64,000 nucleotides of DNA from Halopenitus sp041821145 (GCF_041821145.1 NZ_JBGUBC010000015.1:4268-68267); one strand, 5' to 3'. Shown: positions 41,593 to 50,817, counted from the first letter of the stretch. Program-made: numbers and translations. The notes: generated by a model from the letters alone, not told the origin.

Positions 41593-42632
41593 GATCCGTC
41601 GATCACCTCGCGCCGGCGCACGATGCCGGCGTTGTTCGCGACGGTTTCGGCGATCTCCATGAACGCCGCGGCGGTTTCTCCCTCCGAGAGCACGATCGGC
41701 TCACCACCGTCTCCGCCGGCTCGGACGTCGGGATCGAGCGGGACGCCGCCGAGGAACGGCAGATCGTGATCGGCAGCCAGGTCGCGTCCGCCGCCGGACC
41801 CGAAGACGTCGTGGACGCTTCCACAGTCGGGACATTTGAAGCCGGCCATGTTCTCGGCGATTCCGAGCACGTTCGTTTCGTGCTCGCCGAACATTCGCAA
41901 TCCCTTGGTCGCGTCGTCGATCGCCACTTCCTCCGGTGTCGTCACGATAACGGCCCCGGTAAGGGGGAGCGTCTGGAGGATCGTCAACTGCGTGTCGCCG
42001 GTTCCCGGCGGGAGATCGATCACGAGATAGTCCAACTCGCCCCAGTCGACATCCTCGACGAGTTGGGTCAGGATCTTGTGTACCATCGGACCGCGCCAGA
42101 TGACCGGATCGTCCTCGCCCGTGAGAAAGTCCATGCTCATCAGGCGCATCCCGTGTCGCTCCGGCGGCACGATGGTCTCGCCGTCCGTTCGCGGCTGCGT
42201 GTCGGCGCCGACCATCCGCGGAACGTTTGGCCCGTAGATGTCGGCATCGAATAGCCCGACGCGGGCACCCAACTCGGAGAGTCCGGCGGCGATGTTGACC
42301 GACATCGTCGATTTCCCGACCCCCCCTTTTCCGGAGGCAACCGCGATGACGTTTTTGATCCCCGGAAGCACCTGCTCGTCGTGGGGCGCGTCCGTGGGGA
42401 TCCGAGCCGACAGCTCCGGTTCGAACCCCTCGGCTGCCAGCGTCGATCGAACCTCCCCGGCGATGGCCGTCTCGGTCGGTGAGTACGGCGCGCCGAGCGC
42501 GAGCGAGACGTGAACCACCTCGTCCTCGTCGTCGACGTCCAGATCGTTTATCAGGCCGAGCGAGACGATATCGTCGCCCAGATCGGGATCCTCGATCGAA
42601 GAGAGGAGATCGCGTATCTCGGATTCGTCCAT
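41589..42632 (-). CDS. mrp: Mrp/NBP35-type P-loop ATPase
   Basis: This 347-residue protein has an N-terminal MIP18/DUF59 domain (about 1-80) and a ParA-like P-loop domain with the deviant Walker A GKGGVGKS (about residue 101) and a late CPDCG pair (about 269). Proteins of this type bind and transfer iron-sulfur clusters. It is divergent from the mutase gene by 104 bases. Confidence 0.93.
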   Translation of the reverse strand: MDESEIRDLLSSIEDPDLGDDIVSLGLINDLDVDDEDEVVHVSLALGAPYSPTETAIAGEVRSTLAAEGFEPELSARIPTDAPHDEQVLPGIKNVIAVASGKGGVGKSTMSVNIAAGLSELGARVGLFDADIYGPNVPRMVGADTQPRTDGETIVPPERHGMRLMSMDFLTGEDDPVIWRGPMVHKILTQLVEDVDWGELDYLVIDLPPGTGDTQLTILQTLPLTGAVIVTTPEEVAIDDATKGLRMFGEHETNVLGIAENMAGFKCPDCGSVHDVFGSGGGRDLAADHDLPFLGGVPLDPDVRAGGDGGEPIVLSEGETAAAFMEIAETVANNAGIVRRREVIDGS

Positions 42633-42736
42633 GTTCGTTTCGAGGGCCGTCCACCGAATAAGCGTGACGTCCGAGGGGACGCGTTCGCGATCGCGGACCC
42701 GATCGCTTTTTCAGCCGTCCGCGTCCACCCGGAGGT

Positions 42737-44101
42737 ATGTTCGGAACGAGCGGCGTTCGTGGGCCGATCGGCGGGACGGTGACGGCAGAACTCGCCTTGT
42801 CGATCGGCCGGGCGATTGCCGTCGAGGCGGAGACGGTCGTGATCGGTCGAGACGTTCGTGACTCCGGCCGAGCGCTCCTCGACGCGCTCGCGGCGGGACT
42901 GGCCGAATCCGGCGTCGACATCCTTGAGACCGGCGTTGCGACGACGCCGACGATCGCCCGCGCGGTCGCGGAAAGCGAGGCCGACGCCGGGATCGTCGTC
43001 ACCGCCTCCCACAATCCCCCGGAGGACAACGGGATCAAACTGTGGACCGCCTCAGGGATGGCCTTCGGCTCCGATGACGGACGCCGGATCGAGGATCGGA
43101 TCGAGCGGTCGGGCTACGACCTCGCGGAGTGGGACGACCACGGACGGCGCCGCGAATATGCTACCGTCACGGGCACCACCGCGACGGCCGCTCATCGCCG
43201 GGCGATCGTCGAAGCGGGCGAGCGGACACTCACGTCGCTTGGAACCACGTTCGAGGGAACGACCGTGGTCGTCGATCTCGGAAACGGCACGGGCCGCGTG
43301 ACGGCGGACGCGCTCTCCGATCTCGGCGCCGACGTCGAGACGCTCAACGGACAGCGGGACGGGCGGTTCCCCAGTCGTCCAAGCGAGCCGACCGCCGAGA
43401 CCTGCGGATCACTTTCGGCACACGTGACCGCGATCGGAGCTGATCTCGGGATCGCCCACGACGGCGACGCAGACCGGATGATGGCGGTGGCTGAGGACGG
43501 CCAGTTCGTGGGCGGCGATTCGTTGTTGGCGATCTTCGGCCACGAGGCCGTTAATGCAGAATCGGGAGGTGATCGGGTCGCGGCACCGGTCAACACCAGC
43601 CTCGCGGTCGATGACGCGCTCGATTCGGTCGGCGGCGAAGTCGTACGGACGCGCGTCGGCGACGTCGCAGTGGCACGGGAGACACGCGAGGATCGCGTCG
43701 TCCTCGGCGGGGAGCCCTCCGGCGCGTGGATCTTCCCCGGCGAGACGCCGTGTCCGGACGGGCCGCTTGCCGCCGTTCGACTCACAGCGCTTTCGACCGC
43801 GAAATCGATCGGAGAGCGACTCGCCGAGACACCGACGTACCCCATCCGACGGGGAAACATCGAGGTGGACGATCGGTCCGCCGTGATGAACGCCGTCGAG
43901 GAGATGGTTACGGAGGAGTATGCCGACGTCGAGACGCTCGATGGAGTTCGCGTGGAGACGCCGGAGGGATGGTTCCTGATTCGTGCGTCCGGGACCCAGC
44001 CGCTCGTGCGGATGACGGCCGAGGCACGCGACTCGGAGACGAGCCAAGAACTTCTCGAGGAGGCTCGTTCGATCCTCGAAAACGCGATCGAGACCGTCTG
44101 A
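42737..44101 (+). CDS. glmM: Phosphoglucosamine/phosphomannomutase
   Basis: This 454-residue alpha-D-phosphohexomutase isomerises sugar phosphates for polysaccharide and nucleotide-sugar synthesis. The active serine lies in TASHNPPEDNG (about residue 95), the metal site in DGDADRMM (about 240) and the sugar loop in GGEPSGAWIF (about 322), with a C-terminal phosphate-binding RASGTQP. Whether it prefers glucosamine or mannose cannot be told. Confidence 0.86.
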   Translation: MFGTSGVRGPIGGTVTAELALSIGRAIAVEAETVVIGRDVRDSGRALLDALAAGLAESGVDILETGVATTPTIARAVAESEADAGIVVTASHNPPEDNGIKLWTASGMAFGSDDGRRIEDRIERSGYDLAEWDDHGRRREYATVTGTTATAAHRRAIVEAGERTLTSLGTTFEGTTVVVDLGNGTGRVTADALSDLGADVETLNGQRDGRFPSRPSEPTAETCGSLSAHVTAIGADLGIAHDGDADRMMAVAEDGQFVGGDSLLAIFGHEAVNAESGGDRVAAPVNTSLAVDDALDSVGGEVVRTRVGDVAVARETREDRVVLGGEPSGAWIFPGETPCPDGPLAAVRLTALSTAKSIGERLAETPTYPIRRGNIEVDDRSAVMNAVEEMVTEEYADVETLDGVRVETPEGWFLIRASGTQPLVRMTAEARDSETSQELLEEARSILENAIETV

Positions 44102-44129
44102 ATCGGAGCGCTCCGGTCAGGTCCAGCCC

Positions 44130-44183
44130 GGTCCGTTTTGGTCCGTTCCGCTCCGTTCCAGTTCGTTCCGGTCCGTTTTGGTC
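44130..44183. repeat. Low-complexity repeat between glmM and ipk
   Basis: Bases 44130-44143 and 44170-44183 are identical copies of GGTCCGTTTTGGTC, 40 bases apart, and the interval is built from TCCGTTCC-like units. The block fills the convergent gap and contains T-runs on one strand and A-runs on the other, so it may serve as a terminator region. Confidence 0.6.
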
Positions 44184-44187
44184 GGCA

Positions 44188-44946
44188 TCACTCGATCCGG
44201 GTTCCGGGATCCTCGCCGCGGAGGAACCCGGATAGCTCGTTGGGGCCGAACACGAAGGCCGGCGCATCGAGTGCGAGCAGCTCACGGACCTTGGCAGCCA
44301 TTCCACCGGAGACGTCGGTCGCGTCGCTCGCACCGAGGACGTCCGCCACCTCCTCGAATTCCTCGATCAACGACACGACCTCTCCGTCGTCAAGCACGCC
44401 GGGAACGGTCGAACAGACTCCGACGCGGTCGGCATCAAGGGCGGCCGCGAGTTCGACGACGAGTTCGTCTCCGGAGATGACGGAAACCCCCTCGCCAGCC
44501 GTGGCGATCCCGTCGCCGTGGAGCACGGGAACGAACCCTTCCGAAAGCAGAGTTCCCGTCGATCCGATCGGCAGGGCGAGTTCCCCGTCGACGCCCTCCG
44601 GACGCGCGGCCAGGGAGAGGGGATGGATCGGAACCGCATCGACGCCCCGCTCGTGGAGTCGGTCGAGGACGAAGCGGTTGAGCGTCGTCATTGCCCCGTG
44701 GACGTCCATCACGGCACCGACGTCGTGGGTCCCGGTGGCCGTCGAGAGTCCATGTTCGCTAGCGTGATGGTGGCCGAAGCTGCCGCCGCCGTGGACGATC
44801 ACGAGATCCCCGACCGTGTCGTCGGCGATCGCGCCCGCTATCGCGTCGCTGGCGGCATCGAGAGCCGGTCCGTCGAGCGTCTCGGGGCGGTCCTTGTCGG
44901 TGATCACGCTGCCGCCGAGTTTCACCACGAGACGATCCCCGGACAT
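44188..44946 (-). CDS. ipk: Isopentenyl phosphate kinase
   Basis: This 252-residue amino-acid-kinase family enzyme phosphorylates isopentenyl phosphate to IPP in the archaeal mevalonate route. VVKLGGSVITDK at the start and VHGGGSFGHHHA (about residue 51-62, including the catalytic histidine) are diagnostic. Its ATG shares one base with the mvk stop. The extension seen upstream of 44946 lies inside mvk. Confidence 0.94.
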   Translation of the reverse strand: MSGDRLVVKLGGSVITDKDRPETLDGPALDAASDAIAGAIADDTVGDLVIVHGGGSFGHHHASEHGLSTATGTHDVGAVMDVHGAMTTLNRFVLDRLHERGVDAVPIHPLSLAARPEGVDGELALPIGSTGTLLSEGFVPVLHGDGIATAGEGVSVISGDELVVELAAALDADRVGVCSTVPGVLDDGEVVSLIEEFEEVADVLGASDATDVSGGMAAKVRELLALDAPAFVFGPNELSGFLRGEDPGTRIE

Positions 44947-45962
44947 CAGGTCGCCTCCACGCGAACCCCGTCGATCGCGAGTTCGGCACGAAACGCATCG
45001 ACACAGCCCTGGGTGAACGAGAGTGCCGTCTCCGTCTCCGGCGTCGGATCGAGCGCGACGATACATCCGCCGCCGCCAGCACCGGTCAGCTTCGCGCCGT
45101 GGGCGCCGGCGTTGCGTGCCGCCCAGACCATCGCGTCGAGCGAGCGCGCGGAGACGCCGAGGGCCGACAGGAGTCCGTGGTTGAAGTTCATCAAGCCGCC
45201 CAGTTCCGCAAGCAGTTCGGGGCCTGGATCGGCCTCCGGATCCGCTTTGGCAAGCAGGGCCTCTCCCTCCCGGACGATATCGCCGATCGACTCGACCGTG
45301 TTGGCGGCGAAGTCGTAGGATTCTTTCAGCTCGCGGACGCCACCGACGAGCTTCCCGGTGTCACCGGCCCCGCCGTCGAACCCAACGACCAGCGGGAGGT
45401 TCGGTGTCTCGATCGTCGTACAGTCATCGCCCTCGACGCGCACTGCACCTCCCATCGCGGAACAGAACGTGTCCGCACGCGAGGCCTGCCCGTCCTGGAC
45501 CTCGTACTCGGCACGATAGGCGCGTCGTGCGATCTCTCGTCGATCGATCGGCTCGCCGAGCGCTCGGGTGGCCGCATCGATCCCGGCGACGACCACGGCC
45601 GCGGAGGATCCGAGTCCCGCCCCCAGCGGGATGTCGCTTTCGACGGTGATGTCGAATCCCGCGTTCGGTGCGTCGGCCGCCTCGCGGGCCTGACGAACCG
45701 CCGCGTCGACGTATCCAGTCGCGGCCGAAACAAGCGATTGGTCAACGTCGACGTCGGGTTGCGTCTCCGTGGATCCGTCGTACTCGACGGTAAATCCGTC
45801 CAACGAGAGGTCCTCGGCGGCGACGCGGACGTGGTCATCGGATCGCGGCTCGACGGTGACACGGGCCCGACGTTCGATCGCACACGGCACCGCAGGCTCC
45901 CCGTAGACGACGGCGTGTTCGCCAAAGAGGTACACCTTCCCCGGCGCGCTACAGACGGTCAT
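44946..45962 (-). CDS. mvk: Mevalonate kinase
   Basis: This 338-residue GHMP kinase phosphorylates mevalonate. It begins MTVCSAPGKVYLFGEHAVVYG and holds the GHMP ATP motif LGAGLGSSAAVVVAGI (about residue 102) and the late GAKLTGAGGGGC (about 296). Starting at 45962 matches other family members; an ATG eight codons upstream is possible. It shares an end with ipk. Confidence 0.94.
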   Translation of the reverse strand: MTVCSAPGKVYLFGEHAVVYGEPAVPCAIERRARVTVEPRSDDHVRVAAEDLSLDGFTVEYDGSTETQPDVDVDQSLVSAATGYVDAAVRQAREAADAPNAGFDITVESDIPLGAGLGSSAAVVVAGIDAATRALGEPIDRREIARRAYRAEYEVQDGQASRADTFCSAMGGAVRVEGDDCTTIETPNLPLVVGFDGGAGDTGKLVGGVRELKESYDFAANTVESIGDIVREGEALLAKADPEADPGPELLAELGGLMNFNHGLLSALGVSARSLDAMVWAARNAGAHGAKLTGAGGGGCIVALDPTPETETALSFTQGCVDAFRAELAIDGVRVEAT

Positions 45963-46061
45963 GTTCGTCCACACAGGCTCCGCCATAACAGGCGTTGCGC
46001 TTGCCGTCGACGTGAGGGACCGAAAACGGAACTCGAACGGAATCGTAAAATGTCGGCCGAA

Positions 46062-46850
46062 CTATAGCTCCGCCTCGAAGTCCTCGAGGGCGTAGAGCGT
46101 GTCGGCTCCACGGCGGTCGAGGGTCTCGTTGGCGAGCAGCCAGTAGACGATCGAGAGCGCGCGTCGTCCCTTGTTGTTCGTCGGGATGACGAGGTCGACG
46201 TTCGAAAGCTGGTTGTTGGAGTCGCACATCGCGATGACGGGGATACCGACCGTGATGGCCTCCTTTACCGCCTGGGCGTCGCCGATCGGGTCGGTGACGA
46301 CCAGCACGTCCGGTTCGATGTAGCCGGCGTAATCGGGGTTCGTCAGCGTGCCGGGGATGAACCGTCCGGTTCGTGCGCGAGCGCCGATCGCGTCCGCGAA
46401 CTTCTCGGCCGGGAATCGACCGTACTGTCGCGAGGAGGTGACGAGCACCTGCTCGGGGTCGTAATCGGACAGGAAGTCGGCGGCCACGCGGATGCGCCCG
46501 TCCGTCTTGGAGACGTCGAGCACGTAGAGACCGTCATCGCGAACCCGGTGGATGAACCGCTCCATGTCCTGGGTTTTCTGTTGAGTACCGATGTGGACGC
46601 CGGCGCCGAGGTAATCCTCGACGGGGATGAGGAGGTCGGCCTCCTCGTCGGGCATGACGTCCTCGTCGAAGGGGGAGCCGGCCTCCTCCGGCTCCTCCTC
46701 GGCTTCGAGGTCGTCCGTCTCCGTCGGCTCGTCCGCCGCATCGGTAGGCTGTGCTGCTGTCGTGTCGGTCTCGTCCTCGACGGATGCGGCATCGGCCTCC
46801 TCGGCCGCCGTCTCATCGTCGAGTTCGACCGCGTCGTTGTCCTCGGTCAT
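46062..46850 (-). CDS. rps2: 30S ribosomal protein S2
   Basis: This 262-residue protein has the archaeal S2 core from about residue 70 (LIPVEDYLGAGVHIGTQQKT) with typical C-terminal NKGRRALSIVYWLLANETL. The first 65 residues are an extremely acidic, low-complexity extension rich in Glu, Asp and Ala. It follows enolase in the long minus-strand operon. Confidence 0.96.
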   Translation of the reverse strand: MTEDNDAVELDDETAAEEADAASVEDETDTTAAQPTDAADEPTETDDLEAEEEPEEAGSPFDEDVMPDEEADLLIPVEDYLGAGVHIGTQQKTQDMERFIHRVRDDGLYVLDVSKTDGRIRVAADFLSDYDPEQVLVTSSRQYGRFPAEKFADAIGARARTGRFIPGTLTNPDYAGYIEPDVLVVTDPIGDAQAVKEAITVGIPVIAMCDSNNQLSNVDLVIPTNNKGRRALSIVYWLLANETLDRRGADTLYALEDFEAEL

Positions 46851-46895
46851 CGGTTGTCCGTTGTCGTGTTGGTTGTCCGTAGTCTACGCATCGTC

Positions 46896-48098
46896 TCAGA
46901 CCGCTCCCTCGGCGATCCGGATCAGCTCGTTGAGCTTGGCGGTTCGCTCGCCGCCAACCGTCCCCGTCTTGATGTAGGGGGCGTCGGTCGCGACGGCCAG
47001 ATGGGCGATCGTCGTGTCCTCCGTCTCGCCGGATCGGTGGGAGATGACGGATTCGTATCCGTTTCGGGTGGCCAGTTCGACGGCGTCGAACGCCTGTGAG
47101 AGCGTGCCGATCTGGTTTGGCTTGATCAGAATGCTGTTTGCGGCACCTACGTCGATCCCCTCCTCGAGGCGGTCGACGTTGGTGACGAACAGATCGTCGC
47201 CACAGACGAGCGTCCGGTCGCCGACGCGTTCGGTCAGCTGCGCGAACCGATCATAGTCGTCCTCATCGAGCGGATCCTCGACGTACGCGAGATCATACTC
47301 GTCGACGAGACCGGCGACGTACTCGACTTGCTCGTCGGGCGAACGCGTCTCGTCGCCGTAGACGTACGTGTCAGTCTCGGCGTCGTACAGTTCCGCGCCG
47401 GCCATGTCGAGACCAAAGCGGATCGAGAATCCGACCTCGTCGGCAACGAGGTCCGTCGCCTCGGCCATCACCTCGAACGCCTCCTCGTCGGAAATGGAGG
47501 GGGCCAGCGCGCCTTCATCGCCCTTGGCGGCCGGAACGCCCCTGTCGGCCAGGATCGATTCCGCAGTCGCGTGAACGGCGGCGTTCGCAAAGACGGCCTC
47601 CGTCACGCTCGGGGCCCCGACGGGCGCCGCGAGGAACTCCTGGATGTCCGTTGCATCCGCCGCGTGTTCGCCTCCGCCGATGACGTTGCCAAGCGGGATC
47701 GGGAAGTTCTCCCCGCGGAAGGCGCCACCGAGGTGCTGATACAGCGGGGCGCCGAGGACGTCTGCGGCGGCCTTTGCGGCGGCCATGGAGATCGCGACCG
47801 CCGAGTTGGCGCCGATCTCCGAGAAGTCCTCGGTGCCGTCGGCGGCGCGCAGTGCGGCGTCGATCTCACGCTGGTCGCCCGCATACTGCCCCTCCAGACG
47901 GGGAACCGCGTGCTCGCGGGCGGCGGCGATCGCCTCGGATGGCGGCCGTTCGACGGCCTCGTACTCGCCGGTCGAGGCGCCCGAGGGCGCAGCCGCGCGT
48001 CCGAATCCCCCCGACTCGGTGAGAACGTCCGCCTCCACCGTTGGGTTGCCACGCGAATCGAGCACGCGGCGCAACGCGACCGACGTGACGCGCGTCAT
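46896..48098 (-). CDS. eno: Enolase
   Basis: This 400-residue enzyme converts 2-phosphoglycerate to phosphoenolpyruvate. Motifs include the AAPSGASTGEYEAVE loop (about 35), the metal-binding EDPLDEDDYD (about 277) and SHRSGETEDTTIAHLAV (about 358). Its ATG shares one base with the rpoK stop, the usual haloarchaeal arrangement. Confidence 0.96.
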   Translation of the reverse strand: MTRVTSVALRRVLDSRGNPTVEADVLTESGGFGRAAAPSGASTGEYEAVERPPSEAIAAAREHAVPRLEGQYAGDQREIDAALRAADGTEDFSEIGANSAVAISMAAAKAAADVLGAPLYQHLGGAFRGENFPIPLGNVIGGGEHAADATDIQEFLAAPVGAPSVTEAVFANAAVHATAESILADRGVPAAKGDEGALAPSISDEEAFEVMAEATDLVADEVGFSIRFGLDMAGAELYDAETDTYVYGDETRSPDEQVEYVAGLVDEYDLAYVEDPLDEDDYDRFAQLTERVGDRTLVCGDDLFVTNVDRLEEGIDVGAANSILIKPNQIGTLSQAFDAVELATRNGYESVISHRSGETEDTTIAHLAVATDAPYIKTGTVGGERTAKLNELIRIAEGAV

Positions 48099-48274
48099 TA
48101 CGCCTCCTCCCTCCGAACGGTAAAGGGGAGGACTCCGGCGTCGTACTCCTCGGCGGCGACGAGTATCGGCTGCGTCTCGCTGGTGTCTATCAACACCGGT
48201 GCGCCGTAGGACACCTGCAGCGCTCTCGCGCCCAGGATACGTGCCTTCTCGTAGCGATTGTGGTTTTGAGACAT
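48098..48274 (-). CDS. rpoK: RNA polymerase subunit Rpo6 (K)
   Basis: This 58-residue subunit begins MSQNHNRYEKARILGARALQ and ends with the conserved PFTVRREEA. It helps assemble RNA polymerase. The ATG at 48274 is chosen over a GTG two codons upstream. The stop shares a base with enolase. Confidence 0.95.
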   Translation of the reverse strand: MSQNHNRYEKARILGARALQVSYGAPVLIDTSETQPILVAAEEYDAGVLPFTVRREEA

Positions 48275-48276
48275 GG

Positions 48277-48471
48277 TCACTGATACGGCGAGACGACGTC
48301 GACGAGGTCCGTGTGGCTCACCATCATTCGGCGACAGCAGTGACGGTCGACGCCGAGATCGTCGAGCACTTCGCCGGGATCCTCATCTCCCTCGCGTGCG
48401 CGGTCTTTGAACTCGTCCCAATGTTCACCGATGACGTTACCGCAGGTGAAACACCGGACTGGGATCATCAT
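48277..48471 (-). CDS. rpoN: RNA polymerase subunit Rpo10 (N)
   Basis: This 64-residue zinc-binding subunit has MIPVRCFTCGNVIGEHW and later CCRRMM, the four-cysteine (CxxC...CC) pattern of Rpo10. It helps the Rpo3-Rpo11 platform to assemble. Two bases separate it from rpoK. Confidence 0.96.
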   Translation of the reverse strand: MMIPVRCFTCGNVIGEHWDEFKDRAREGDEDPGEVLDDLGVDRHCCRRMMVSHTDLVDVVSPYQ

Positions 48472-48483
48472 GGGTGGATCACC

Positions 48484-48882
48484 TCAGCGGTAGGACTTCT
48501 GGTAGCGGGCACGTGCGCCGGGCCCGCCCCACTTTTTGGGTTCGGACTGGCGAACGTCGTTGACCAGCAGCGTCCGATCGAAGTTCAGATACGCCTCGCG
48601 CAACTCGGCATCGCCGAGATGCTGCACCAGCCCGCGAGCGATCGCGGTCCGTGCGGCGTCGGCCTGTCCGCTGAAGCCGCCGCCGTCGACGGAGACGTCG
48701 ATGTCGACGCCGTCGCGAAGCTCCTCGCCGGCGATGCGGAACGGTTCGAGCATCTTCAAGCGAGCCTGCTCCGGCTCGACGAGTTCGACGGGCTGGGAGT
48801 TGATTCGAACGCGACCCTTGCCGTCACGCACGGTGGCGCGGGCAACGGCCGTCTTCTTCTTTCCGGAGGTATTCGTTACCAT
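48484..48882 (-). CDS. rps9: 30S ribosomal protein S9
   Basis: This 132-residue protein has the S9 pattern: GKKKTAVARATVRDGKGRVRIN (N-terminal part residues 7-20) and the basic C-terminal GARARYQKSYR that reaches the P site. It overlaps rpl13 by seven bases. Confidence 0.96.
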   Translation of the reverse strand: MVTNTSGKKKTAVARATVRDGKGRVRINSQPVELVEPEQARLKMLEPFRIAGEELRDGVDIDVSVDGGGFSGQADAARTAIARGLVQHLGDAELREAYLNFDRTLLVNDVRQSEPKKWGGPGARARYQKSYR

Positions 48883-49325
48883 GTGACGTTAGCACCCAGA
48901 CTCTCGGAGACGTCCCCGATCGTCGTGAATTTGATGTTCGATAGTCGATCCAGCGACGTGCCGTCGAGCACGACCGACTCGTAGTCGTCGTCGCGCTCGT
49001 AGGGATTTCCGACGTACACGCGGACGTTCTCGAACGCCTCGCGACCACGGTCGGTCTTGTAAGGGACCATCCCGCGGATCGCCCGCTTGAAGATGCGGTC
49101 CGGCCGTTTCGGGAAGTATGGACCGCTGTCGGATCCCAGGTTGGCACGCGTGTGGTAGGTGTCCATCGTGTCCTCCTCGTTGCCGGTGATCACCGCGTTC
49201 TCGGCGTTGACCACGGCGACGCGATCGCCATCGAGCGCGCGGGTCGCGACGTTCGATGCGACGCGTCCGAGAATGCAGTCGCGGGCGTCGACGACGACGT
49301 CCGCGTCGAATTCGGAGAGGTTCAT
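48876..49325 (-). CDS. rpl13: 50S ribosomal protein L13
   Basis: This 149-residue protein has ARDCILGRVASNVATRAL near the start and KRPDRIFKRAIRGMVPYKTDRGREA in the middle, both typical for archaeal L13. It overlaps the neighbours rpl18e and rps9 by four and seven bases. Confidence 0.96.
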   Translation of the reverse strand: MNLSEFDADVVVDARDCILGRVASNVATRALDGDRVAVVNAENAVITGNEEDTMDTYHTRANLGSDSGPYFPKRPDRIFKRAIRGMVPYKTDRGREAFENVRVYVGNPYERDDDYESVVLDGTSLDRLSNIKFTTIGDVSESLGANVTW

Positions 49326-49675
49326 CGGATCACCCGTACGTTCGATCCGCTGGGATTTCGTTCGACGAACTGTTCGAGCGACACTGCGTCGCCGGCCTGG
49401 TCGATCTTGCGTCGGGCGGTCCCCGAGAAGTCGACGGCAGCGACGGTGACGTTCTTCTCCAGCACACCGCTACCCAGCACCTTGCCGGGAACGATGACCG
49501 CCTCGTCTTCCTGGGCGTATCGTTCGATGCGTCCCAGGTTGACCTCAGCGTGGGTGCGCCGGGGCTTTTCCAACCGGTCCGCGATGTCCTGCCAGACTGC
49601 GGCATCGGACTCACGGGATGCCGACTTGAGATCGGCGATGAGGTTCTGTAATCGTGGATTCGTCTTGCTACTCAT
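49322..49675 (-). CDS. rpl18e: 50S ribosomal protein L18e
   Basis: This 117-residue protein begins MSSKTNPRLQNLIADLK and has the VIVPGKVLGSGVLEKNVTV core typical of archaeal and eukaryotic L18e. It follows tRNA-Leu in the operon by about 90 bases. Confidence 0.95.
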   Translation of the reverse strand: MSSKTNPRLQNLIADLKSASRESDAAVWQDIADRLEKPRRTHAEVNLGRIERYAQEDEAVIVPGKVLGSGVLEKNVTVAAVDFSGTARRKIDQAGDAVSLEQFVERNPSGSNVRVIR

Positions 49676-49764
49676 TGGTCTCCTCCTGTATGGAAGGTCG
49701 TGAATACGCGTGAGATCGAGCGGCCGGACGCCGGTCGATCCCGGTCGATCGGGTAAAAGTGGAG

Positions 49765-49849
49765 TGCAGGGAGCAGGATTTGAACCTGCGGACCTCTACA
49801 GGACAGCGCCCTGAACGCTGCGCCGTTGGCCTGACTTGGCTATCCCTGC
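49765..49849 (-). tRNA. tRNA-Leu(CAG)
   Basis: On the minus strand the acceptor stem pairs GCAGGGA with TCCCTGC, the anticodon loop TTCAGGG has anticodon CAG, a long variable arm shows class II type, and the T-loop is TTCAAAT. The leader GTGGAGT (plus 49854-49860) pairs with the trailer ACTCCAC (plus 49759-49765). A TTTT tract follows. The gene lies between rpoD and rpl18e. The rest of 49676-50063 has no supported gene. Confidence 0.94.
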
Positions 49850-50063
49850 GTGCACTCCACGCTACCGTATCGCCCTTCAAACCACTTTCGGTCCGCCGGC
49901 CCCCCGCGATCGCAGGCGGGCGGGAATCGGTCTCGTCGAAACGGGACCGGTTCGCGGGGAAGATACCATCGGCTCCTGCTGGCGTGTCGGCGGGAAACGC
50001 CGACTCACCGAGCGCGTGGGGATCTTCCGTGGTGGTGTGAAGGGTCATGGTCGTTCTCGTGGG

Positions 50064-50816
50064 TTAGACGGCGACCGTCTCTTGTAGTTCGTCCGCGCGA
50101 TCCTCGATCGTCTCGATCGCGCGAAGCAGCAGTTCCTCGACGTCGAGGGATCCGTCCGTCTCGATGTGGAAGACGAACGCACCGGGAACGTCCTCGACGT
50201 TCACCTCCGTGCCGGGATACCGCTCGGAGAGGTCGTGGTCGAACTCCGCGGTCGGGACGATATCGCCGTCCTCCGTCTCGATGACGCCGCGAAGGATTCG
50301 AGCTTCCTCCTCGTCGAACTCGCCGAGGTCGTCCCCGACGGAGACACGCTGGAGGTGTCGATAGCCGACGGAGACGCCGCCCTGGTGTTTGGCGTGCTCT
50401 TTGCCCGTATCGAGCACCGCATCGGCTTCGAGTTCGATCCGCTGTCCCTCCTTCAACTCGATGATCGGGATGTTCTCATCGGCGGGCTCGACGAGCGGTT
50501 CCGAAGTCTCGATATCGCCCGAGTAGGCGGTTGCAGGCCCCTCGACGTCGAGCGCGAGGGTTACCTCGTCGCCGATCTCGAATTCCCCGATGGGAGTCGT
50601 GAGCGGGACGAGTCCGAGACGGAGCCCGAGCATTTCGTCGAACAACACCGAGGAGTTCTCGAGGAACCGCACGGTGTCGATCGAGAACGTGGGCACGTCC
50701 GCGATCATCGCCCGGCGAATGCCGTTGGCGAACGCCGGCGTGAGTCCGCGGATCAGGACCCGCGCACTCCGGTCCTCGCGTTCGATGTACTGCACGTCGA
50801 AGTCGGCCTCGCTCAT
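50064..50816 (-). CDS. rpoD: RNA polymerase subunit Rpo3 (D)
   Basis: This 250-residue subunit with Rpo11 forms the assembly platform of RNA polymerase. The RVLIRGLTPAFANGIRRAMIADVPTFSID region (first part residues 19-38) holds the dimerisation core. The protein contains no cysteine at all, so the iron-sulfur cluster of some archaeal D subunits cannot form. One base separates it from rps11. Confidence 0.95.
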   Translation of the reverse strand: MSEADFDVQYIEREDRSARVLIRGLTPAFANGIRRAMIADVPTFSIDTVRFLENSSVLFDEMLGLRLGLVPLTTPIGEFEIGDEVTLALDVEGPATAYSGDIETSEPLVEPADENIPIIELKEGQRIELEADAVLDTGKEHAKHQGGVSVGYRHLQRVSVGDDLGEFDEEEARILRGVIETEDGDIVPTAEFDHDLSERYPGTEVNVEDVPGAFVFHIETDGSLDVEELLLRAIETIEDRADELQETVAV

Positions 50817-50817
50817 G

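Noticed and set aside
49668..50048. Protein gene between rpoD and rpl18e on the minus strand
   Set aside because: The frame runs through tRNA-Leu(CAG) and shows no family resemblance.
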